Source: JAOUEA01 sp041287635
GTDB lineage: Bacteria; Actinomycetota; UBA4738; HRBIN12
Length of the DNA stretch: 64,000 nt
Direction: 5' to 3'
Assembly (NCBI GenBank): GCA_041287635.1
Contig: JBGGNG010000047.1
Location: 1 to 64,000 of the forward strand
The translations under genes were made by a program, and so were the position numbers. Under the pieces are notes generated by a model, which did no database searches, was not told where the DNA came from, and was given only the letters and a program-made list of their open reading frames with translations. Positions 58,165 to 64,000 of this stretch are shown here, piece after piece (position 1 is the stretch's first letter; each line of letters begins with the position of its first letter).

Positions 58165-58701
58165 TCAGGAACGCGCCGTCTCGCCCGGGGGCAGGGGCGG
58201 GCGCCCGGCCGCCATCAACAGCGCGACGGCGGTCTTGGCGTCGCGGACCCGGCCCGACCGGGCGGCGTCGACCATGCGCTGGAAGGGTTCGAGCCGCAGC
58301 TCGATCCCCGGCTCGACCGGCCCCGACGGCTCGGCCTCGGTGCGCGCCCAGAACAGGTGCACGTACTCGTCGCTCGACCCAACCGTCGGGTAGATGCCGC
58401 CGAGGAACTCGATCGCCGTATGACGGTAGCCGGTCTCCTCGTAGAGCTCCCGGGCCGCGGCGCTCACGGCGTCCTCCCCGTCGACGTCCAGGATGCCGGC
58501 CGGGACCTCGGTCATCGCCTGGCGGACCGCGGGCCGGAACTGCCGCACGAGCACCACGCGATCGTCGGGGGTCAGCGGCAACACCGCGGTGGCGTCGTGA
58601 CGGCGAACGACCTCCCAGGCACCCATCTCGGACCATTCCTCGACGTCGACCCTCACGAACGCTCCCTGGAACGCGGTCCGTGCGGTGAGCGGCTCGGGCA
58701 C
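58165..58701 (-). CDS. NUDIX hydrolase (ADP-ribose pyrophosphatase-like)
   Basis: This 178-residue protein has the NUDIX helix region ending AARELYEETGY, preceded by VPAGILDVDGED, one residue longer than strict spacing. GGIYPTVGSSDEYVHLFWA is typical of ADP-ribose pyrophosphatases. It starts at a GTG (58701) 8 bp after the pyrG stop. The substrate is inferred from family only. Confidence 0.85.
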   Translation of the reverse strand: MPEPLTARTAFQGAFVRVDVEEWSEMGAWEVVRRHDATAVLPLTPDDRVVLVRQFRPAVRQAMTEVPAGILDVDGEDAVSAAARELYEETGYRHTAIEFLGGIYPTVGSSDEYVHLFWARTEAEPSGPVEPGIELRLEPFQRMVDAARSGRVRDAKTAVALLMAAGRPPLPPGETARS

Positions 58702-58709
58702 CGCGCGCT

Positions 58710-60353
58710 CTATCCCGTGGTCGATAACGAGCGCTCGACGCGCGAGCGGCGGAAGGTCTGGGCGGCGCCGACGAAGTCGCGGAAGAGTGGGTGCGGCTTC
58801 GTGGGTCGCGACCGAAGCTCGGGGTGGAACTGCCCCGCCACGAAGAAAGGGTGATCGGGCAGTTCGATGATCTCCGTCAGTCGGCCGTTGTGGGAGTTGC
58901 CCGAGAGCACGAGCCCGTGGGCTTCCAGCTGCTCGTGGTAGGCGGGATTGACCTCCCATCGATGGCGGTGCCGCTCGTACACGACCGGCTCGCCGTAGGC
59001 CTCGGCGGCCCTCGTGCCCGGCACGAGGTGGCACGGCTGGGCGCCGAGCCGCATCGACCCGCCCAGATCGGTGACGTCCTTCTGCTCCGGCAGCAGGTCG
59101 ATCACGGCGTGTGGGGTGGCGGGGTCGAACTCGCTCGAGTTCGCGCCCTCGAGGCCGATCACGTTGCGGGCGTACTCGATCACGGCGCACTGCAGACCCA
59201 GGCAGATGCCGAGGAAGGGCACCCCGCGCTCTCGCGCGTACCGCACGGCTGCCACCTTGCCCTCGACGCCGCGGATGCCGAACCCCCCGGGGATCAGCAC
59301 ACCGTCGGCGTCTCGCAACGCCTCCTCGGTCGCCCCACCCCCGAGGTCGTCGGAGGCGACCCACCTGATCTGCACGTCGGCGCCGTGGTGGAACCCGCCG
59401 TGGTAGAGCGCCTCCATCACCGAGAGGTACGCATCACGCAGGGTGACGTACTTGCCCACGACGGCGATGGTGGTGGGCTCGCTCGCAGCGTGGATGCGAT
59501 CGACGAGGCCCTCCCACTCGGTGAGATCGGGCTCGGTGTCGACGCGCAGGTGGTTCGCCAGCTCCACGTCGAGACCCTCCCGATGCAGCACGAGCGGCAC
59601 CTCGTAGATCGAGGCCGCATCGGGGGCGCTGATCACGCCGCTGATCGGCACGTCGCACAACAGGGAGATCTTCTCCTTCAGGTTGCGCCCGATCGGGCGA
59701 TCGGACCGGGCGACGATCGCGTCGGGCTGGATACCGAGCGCCCGCAGCTCCTTCACGGAGTGCTGCGTCGGCTTGGTCTTCAGCTCTCCGCTGGGGCCGA
59801 TGAACGGCATCAAGGAGACGTGCACGAACGCGCAGTGGTCGCGGCCGATCTCGTTGCGCAGCTGTCGGATCGCCTCGAGGAACGGCAGCGACTCGATATC
59901 GCCCACCGTGCCGCCGATCTCGACGATCACCAGGTCTGCGGCCTCGGTCTCGCCGAGCGCTCGCACCCGCTCCTTGATCTCGTCGGTGATGTGCGGGATC
60001 ACCTGCACGGTCTTGCCCAGGTAGTCGCCGCGACGCTCCTTCGCGATCACGCTCGAGTAGACCGCCCCGGTCGTGAAGTTCGAACCACGGTGCAGGTCGG
60101 CGTCGAGGAACCGCTCGTAGTGACCGAGATCGAGGTCGGTCTCGGCTCCGTCGTCGAGCACGAAGACCTCGCCGTGCTCGAACGGATTCATCGTGCCGGG
60201 ATCGACGTTGACGTAGGGGTCGAGCTTCTGGATGACCACCTTCAGGCCGCGGGCCTTGAAGAGTCTTCCGAGGGAGGCGGAGGTGATGCCCTTCCCCAGT
60301 CCGGAGGCCACTCCCCCCGTGACGAAGATGTACTTGGGCTGCTCCCTCACCAC
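58710..60353 (-). CDS. pyrG: CTP synthase PyrG
   Basis: This 547-residue enzyme has an amidoligase domain (KYIFVTGGVASGLGKG at the start; IQKLDPYVNVDPGTMNP) and a class I glutamine amidotransferase with nucleophile Cys in FLGICLGLQ and the late His/Glu in FHPE. It aminates UTP. The GTG at 60353 is preferred over 60350 because TAGAGT lies 8 nt before it. Confidence 0.96.
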   Translation of the reverse strand: MVREQPKYIFVTGGVASGLGKGITSASLGRLFKARGLKVVIQKLDPYVNVDPGTMNPFEHGEVFVLDDGAETDLDLGHYERFLDADLHRGSNFTTGAVYSSVIAKERRGDYLGKTVQVIPHITDEIKERVRALGETEAADLVIVEIGGTVGDIESLPFLEAIRQLRNEIGRDHCAFVHVSLMPFIGPSGELKTKPTQHSVKELRALGIQPDAIVARSDRPIGRNLKEKISLLCDVPISGVISAPDAASIYEVPLVLHREGLDVELANHLRVDTEPDLTEWEGLVDRIHAASEPTTIAVVGKYVTLRDAYLSVMEALYHGGFHHGADVQIRWVASDDLGGGATEEALRDADGVLIPGGFGIRGVEGKVAAVRYARERGVPFLGICLGLQCAVIEYARNVIGLEGANSSEFDPATPHAVIDLLPEQKDVTDLGGSMRLGAQPCHLVPGTRAAEAYGEPVVYERHRHRWEVNPAYHEQLEAHGLVLSGNSHNGRLTEIIELPDHPFFVAGQFHPELRSRPTKPHPLFRDFVGAAQTFRRSRVERSLSTTG

Positions 60354-60361
60354 GGAACCCG

Positions 60362-60367
60362 ACTCTA
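60362..60367 (-). promoter_or_regulatory. -10 box of pyrG, leaderless type
   Basis: On the minus strand TAGAGT ends 8 nt before the pyrG GTG (60353). Confidence 0.4.
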
Positions 60368-60427
60368 GCAGAGGGTTCCGACGCTCCGAGCCACTTCGAG
60401 CGGAAACATCGCGACGGGTCGCACGGG

Positions 60428-62095
60428 CTAGGCGGTCGCCTTCATCTTCTCGGCTTCCGACAGCAGCTCCTCGGCGTGGGAGACCGCGCTGGAGCTGTCG
60501 TCGAGACCGGCGAGCATCCTCGACAGCTCGCGCACGCGTTCGCCGTCGTCGAGCACCTCGACCGCGGCGGTTCCGAGCTCCTTGGTCACCCGGACGTGAC
60601 GATCGGCGAAGCAGGCGATCTGCGGCAGGTGCGTCACGACGAGCACCTGTCGGTCCCGCGCCAGGCGCGCGAGGCGCCGGCCGACGGCGAGGCCAGCCCT
60701 GCCGCCGATGCCGGCGTCGACCTCGTCGAAGACGAGCGTCGGCACGTCGTCGATGTCGGCGAGCACGCTGCGGCACGCGAGCATCGTGCGTGAGAGTTCC
60801 CCACCCGAGGCGCCCTTGGCCAGGGGCATCGGCGACACTTCGGGGCCGCCGGCGAACAGCAGCTCGACCCGCTCGGCCCCTGCCCGCCCGGGGGCCGCGA
60901 GGGGCACGAGGGCGACCTGCACGATCGCGCCGGGCATGCCCAGCTCCTCGAGCTCGCACCGGATCGCCTCGGACAACCGCCGAGCCGCACCGGCCCTTCC
61001 CGACGTCACGACCGCCGAACGCGCCTGCACCGGCTCGACGAGATCGCGAACCTCCCGATCGAGTTCCGCGAGCCTCTCGTCGGCGCCCGCGAGCTCCGCC
61101 AATCGCCCCGACGCCTCGTCCATGAACGCCAGCACGTCGGCGTCGGTCTCACCATATTTGCGCTGCAGCGCTTTCAACGCGGCAACCCGTTCGCGCACCT
61201 GCTGCAGCCGCGCAGGGTCGGGCGCGAGTGACTCCCGATACGACCGCACGTCGCGGGCGAGCTCCGCGACCTCGATCGCCAGGGCTGCGCCCCTCGCCGC
61301 GAGCTCACTGGCTTCCGTGTCGAGCGCACCGGCCTCGTCGAGAGCGCGCGCGGCGATGCGCAGCTCGTCGGCCGCCCCGTCGTCCCCGCCGAGCGCCGCC
61401 TCGGCCGCTCCCCCGACCTCGAGCAGGCGCTCGACATGACCGAGCCGCGCCTCCTCGGCACCCAGACGCTCGGACTCGTCGACCTCGGGCGATACCGCGT
61501 CGATCTCGCGGACCTGATACGCGAGGAGGTCGAGCTCACGCTCACGGTCACGCGCCGCCACCCGGAGACGTTCCAGAGCGGCCGTGGCCGACCGCAGCGC
61601 CTCGAAGGCCTCCCGGTACGTGGCGACCGCGACTAGGTGCTCGTCTCCCGCGAACCGATCCAGGAACGCGGTCTGCACCGCCGGCTCGAGGAGCCGCTGG
61701 GACTGGTGCTGGCCGTGCACCTCGACGAGCTCGGCGCCGAGCGCCGACAGCGCCGATGCGGTCGCGATCTGACCGCCGATCCGCGAGGACCCCTTGCCGT
61801 CAGCCGGCACGGACCGTGCGAGCAGCACGTCGCCCTCCTCGGCCCAGGCATCGAGCGAGGACTTCGCGTCGCCTGAAGCCGCGCTCACGTCGAACAACGC
61901 CTGAACCCGCGCGGCGACGGCGCCGTCGCGCACGAGCGAGGCCGACGCGCGCGCGCCGAGCGCGAGGGCGAGGCCGACCGTGATCATCGTCTTGCCGGCC
62001 CCGGTCTCCCCGGTCAAGACGTTCAGGCCGGGGTGCAGCGGCAGGTCGAGGTCGTCGATGACCCCCAGCCCCGAGATGTGGAGCTCGCGCAACAC
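60428..62095 (-). CDS. recN: DNA repair protein RecN
   Basis: This 555-residue SMC-like ATPase has Walker A GETGAGKTMI near residue 32, central coiled coils (about 150-370), a signature-like SGGELSR and Walker B LVFDEVDAGIGG near 460. It acts on double-strand breaks. The start is a GTG; TAGGAT on the nadK stop lies 6 nt before it. Confidence 0.95.
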   Translation of the reverse strand: MLRELHISGLGVIDDLDLPLHPGLNVLTGETGAGKTMITVGLALALGARASASLVRDGAVAARVQALFDVSAASGDAKSSLDAWAEEGDVLLARSVPADGKGSSRIGGQIATASALSALGAELVEVHGQHQSQRLLEPAVQTAFLDRFAGDEHLVAVATYREAFEALRSATAALERLRVAARDRERELDLLAYQVREIDAVSPEVDESERLGAEEARLGHVERLLEVGGAAEAALGGDDGAADELRIAARALDEAGALDTEASELAARGAALAIEVAELARDVRSYRESLAPDPARLQQVRERVAALKALQRKYGETDADVLAFMDEASGRLAELAGADERLAELDREVRDLVEPVQARSAVVTSGRAGAARRLSEAIRCELEELGMPGAIVQVALVPLAAPGRAGAERVELLFAGGPEVSPMPLAKGASGGELSRTMLACRSVLADIDDVPTLVFDEVDAGIGGRAGLAVGRRLARLARDRQVLVVTHLPQIACFADRHVRVTKELGTAAVEVLDDGERVRELSRMLAGLDDSSSAVSHAEELLSEAEKMKATA

Positions 62096-62101
62096 GGGCG
62101 C

Positions 62102-62107
62102 ATCCTA
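62102..62107 (-). promoter_or_regulatory. -10 box of recN overlapping the nadK stop
   Basis: On the minus strand TAGGAT ends 6 nt before the recN GTG (62095); its first three bases are the nadK TAG stop. Confidence 0.4.
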
Positions 62108-62980
62108 CGGCCGGGCGCCGACATCGTCGGCGTCGGGCTCGCCGGGGCGCTCGCCTTCCGCGCCCGGCAGCCCGAACTTCTCGCGAACGAGGGAGAGGAA
62201 CTCCGGCGCGTCGTCGCGCCGCACGAGGCGGGCGGCGCGACCGGACGCGCGGATCCGCACGATCGAGCCCACCGGCAGCTCGATGCTCCGACGCCCGTCG
62301 GCAGAGAGCACCCCGCTCTCATCGCCCATCACCTCGAGCTGCACATGGCTCGAGGCGTTCAGCACGAACGATCGGTCGAACACCATGTGGGCAGCGATCG
62401 GCGTGAGCACGAGGGAATCCACCCCCGGGCTCACGATGGGCCCCCGCGCCGAGAACGAGTACGCCGTGGAACCCGTCGGGGTCGCCACGATCACCCCGTC
62501 GGCAGAGAACGTCGTCACGTAGACGCCGTCGACCTGCACGGCGAGGCGCACCAATCGATGTCGTGCGTGCTTCTCGACCATGACCTCGTTCAGGCCCCAC
62601 TGCGGGGGGAAGTCCGCGCCCGAGACGGGCTCGACGGTGAGTGCGAGCCGCTCCTCCACCCTGGCTCGGCCGTCCAGCACCGCACGCACGAGCGGCAGGG
62701 CGTCCACGGGCTCGACCTCGGTGAGGAACCCCATGCGCCCCACCTTGACCCCCAGCACCGGGCACCCGATGTGCGAGGCCGCATACGCCGCTCGTAGGAA
62801 CGTCCCATCGCCCCCGACGCTCACCACCAGGTCGAGGACCTCGCCGACCTCGGGCGAGTCTCCGTCGTCGGAGAGCAGCACGGTCGTGCCGCCCTCGCGC
62901 TCGATCGCCTCGCGTAGCTCCCGTGCCGCCTCGATCGCGGCCTGCCGCTTCGGGTGCATCACGACTCCGACCCGGCTCAT
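62105..62980 (-). CDS. nadK: NAD kinase NadK
   Basis: This 291-residue kinase has VSVGGDGTFLRAA (catalytic GGDGT), NEVMVEK and the second conserved region DGVIVATPTGSTAYSFSA. It makes NADP. The C-terminus has a Pro/Asp-rich tail. Overlaps tlyA by ATGA. Confidence 0.95.
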   Translation of the reverse strand: MSRVGVVMHPKRQAAIEAARELREAIEREGGTTVLLSDDGDSPEVGEVLDLVVSVGGDGTFLRAAYAASHIGCPVLGVKVGRMGFLTEVEPVDALPLVRAVLDGRARVEERLALTVEPVSGADFPPQWGLNEVMVEKHARHRLVRLAVQVDGVYVTTFSADGVIVATPTGSTAYSFSARGPIVSPGVDSLVLTPIAAHMVFDRSFVLNASSHVQLEVMGDESGVLSADGRRSIELPVGSIVRIRASGRAARLVRRDDAPEFLSLVREKFGLPGAEGERPGEPDADDVGARP

Positions 62981-63771
62981 GCCGCCACCTCTCGCCCCTC
63001 GGCGACAGCATCCTGCACGTCGATCGTGGCCGCCGCCACGCCGCGCCGGGCCGAGAGGAGGAACTCCACGTTGCCCGCGGGGCCCCGGACCGGTGACGCC
63101 ATCATCCCCTGCGGCGCGACCCCGGCGTCCGCCGCCGCCGCGATCACCTCCGACAGCACCCTCGCCCACACCTCGGGGTCGCGGACCACGCCGCCGCTGC
63201 CCACATCCGTCGGGCCGGCCTCGAACTGCGGCTTGACGAGGAAGACGGCCCCGGCGTCGTCGGCGGCGACCGAGCCCAAGGCCGGCATGACCGATCGCAG
63301 GGAGATGAACGAGAGATCGGCCACGACGAGCTGCGGGTGGCAGGGCACCGCGTCGGCCGTCAGCTCGCGCGCGTTCGTCCGCTCGAGCACAGTGACGCGA
63401 TCGTCCTCGCGCAGCCGCCAATCGAGCTGTCCATAACCCACGTCGACCGCGATCACGTGGCGGGCGCCGGCCCGGAGCAGGCAATCGGTGAATCCTCCCG
63501 TCGATGCGCCGGCGTCGAGGCAGTCGAGGCCCGCCGGGTCGATGCGGAATCGCGCGAGCGCGGCTTCGAGCTTGTCGCCTCCGCGCGAGACGTAGCGACG
63601 GGCCGGGCCGGCCAGCCCGACCGGCGCATCGGTGGCCACGAGGGTCGATGCCTTGGTCGCCCTGGTTCCAGCGACCAGCACGAGACCCGCCCGTACGGCC
63701 TCCTGCGCCTCAGCGCGCGAGGCCACCAGGCCACGGCGGACGAGCTCAGTGTCGAGGCGACGTCGGGTCAC
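62977..63771 (-). CDS. tlyA: TlyA-family rRNA 2'-O-methyltransferase
   Basis: This 264-residue protein has an N-terminal S4-like domain (RRRLDTELVRRGLVASRAEA) and a methyltransferase fold with LDAGASTGGFTDCLL and VADLSFISLR. In mycobacteria TlyA methylates 16S and 23S rRNA and affects capreomycin sensitivity. The start is a GTG at 63771. Confidence 0.93.
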   Translation of the reverse strand: MTRRRLDTELVRRGLVASRAEAQEAVRAGLVLVAGTRATKASTLVATDAPVGLAGPARRYVSRGGDKLEAALARFRIDPAGLDCLDAGASTGGFTDCLLRAGARHVIAVDVGYGQLDWRLREDDRVTVLERTNARELTADAVPCHPQLVVADLSFISLRSVMPALGSVAADDAGAVFLVKPQFEAGPTDVGSGGVVRDPEVWARVLSEVIAAAADAGVAPQGMMASPVRGPAGNVEFLLSARRGVAAATIDVQDAVAEGREVAA

Positions 63772-63787
63772 CGTCGTCGCGTCCGGA

Positions 63788-63985
63788 TCAGGCGTCGGAT
63801 GCCGGCGGCGCGGTCGTCGCGGCAGGGGCGACCGGCTTCGAGGTCGACGTCTTCCTGGTGCTGCGCGTGCGCGTCGAGGTCGACTTCGCGGGCGTCTTCT
63901 TCTTCCCGGAGGCGGTCATGCCCGCGGCACGCTCGAGGTCGCGCACCCGCTTCTTGAGCGCATCGAGCTCCGCCTGCGACGCCAC
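63788..63985 (-). CDS. Small coiled-coil, Lys/Ala/Thr-rich protein (possibly partial)
   Basis: This 65-residue frame from a GTG has a coiled-coil start (QAELDALKKRVRDLERAAG) and a Lys/Thr/Ser/Ala-rich tail. The reading frame remains open to the window edge, so it may begin further upstream. It lies 16 bp upstream of tlyA. No function is known; similar small proteins accompany tlyA in some actinobacteria. Confidence 0.5.
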   Translation of the reverse strand: MASQAELDALKKRVRDLERAAGMTASGKKKTPAKSTSTRTRSTRKTSTSKPVAPAATTAPPASDA

Positions 63986-64000
63986 GCCACCGACCGACTT

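Noticed and set aside
1..64000. CRISPR arrays, insertion sequences, rRNA operons, prophage
   Set aside because: No spaced direct repeats, transposase motifs, rRNA sequence or phage structural genes were recognised; XerD is the chromosomal housekeeping recombinase.

Overview
The window is a GC-rich, gene-dense stretch of an actinobacterial chromosome. The evidence is a complete Pup-proteasome locus, a PafBC pair, a HelY helicase, a fused Lnt-Ppm1 protein, a GarA/MerR/bifunctional-nuclease/gcv neighbourhood and a tlyA-nadK-recN-pyrG-xerD-scpAB-cmk-der block. All of these resemble mycobacterial gene order, but the split gcvPA/gcvPB genes, the Thermus-like TtuA/TtuB pair and a DmdA-like protein point to a lineage outside the well-studied orders. 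I cannot name the class. Every entry comes from reading sequence and translations; no database search was possible.

Layout. 1-4.3 kb (+): end of a DmdA/GcvT-like gene, an HtrA lipoprotein protease, then ttuB-ttuA-trmI (tRNA thiolation and m1A58). 4.4-10.9 kb (+): arc/mpa, dop, pup, prcB, prcA, pafA, a full pupylation-proteasome system. 10.9-12.8 kb (-): hydrolase, DUF202 membrane protein, unknown protein. 12.8-23.9 kb (+): pafB, pafC, zinc-ribbon protein, small membrane protein, tatA, tatC, membrane protein, lipid kinase, hydrolase, helY, a second and degenerate lipid-kinase homologue, M24 peptidase. 23.9-29.0 kb (-): cysS, a four-TM FtsH-like protease with its lipoprotein neighbour, an Lrp/AsnC regulator. 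29.2-31.4 kb (+): a short stand-alone reverse-transcriptase-like protein translationally coupled to an amidohydrolase. A 412-bp gap with promoter-like and hairpin sequence follows, then a DUF4193 protein and lnt-ppm1. 34.5-64 kb is almost entirely minus strand: gcvPB/gcvPA, a nuclease-like protein, MerR, bifunctional nuclease, hpt, dacA-like, a second MerR, FHA protein, gcvH, pgsA, tRNA-Pro(GGG), der, cmk, aroA, tyrA, aroH, rluB, scpB, scpA, trpS, a pseudo site-2 protease, deoA, deoB, a DksA-like protein, xerD, ald, nudix, pyrG, recN, nadK, tlyA. The one exception is a secreted CAP-domain protein on +.

Working together. The first 24 kb joins protein tagging and destruction (Pup, ARC, 20S core, Dop, PafA) with the PafBC DNA-damage regulator and Tat export; a ubiquitin-fold sulfur carrier (TtuB) sits just upstream. 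The minus-strand half mixes glycine cleavage, aromatic amino-acid synthesis, nucleotide salvage, chromosome segregation and ribosome assembly. Genes are packed with ATGA/GTGA overlaps. At least a dozen carry a TANNNT box 6-9 nt before the start codon, which suggests leaderless mRNAs.

Most interesting: the stand-alone RT with intact catalytic residues (29.2-29.9 kb); the TtuB-like protein whose Gly-Gly is followed by Arg-Arg; two homologues with lost active sites (site-2 protease 52.3 kb, lipid kinase 21.9 kb); the unusual FtsH-like protease; and the structured gap at 31.4-31.8 kb. I saw no insertion sequence, CRISPR array, rRNA or prophage.
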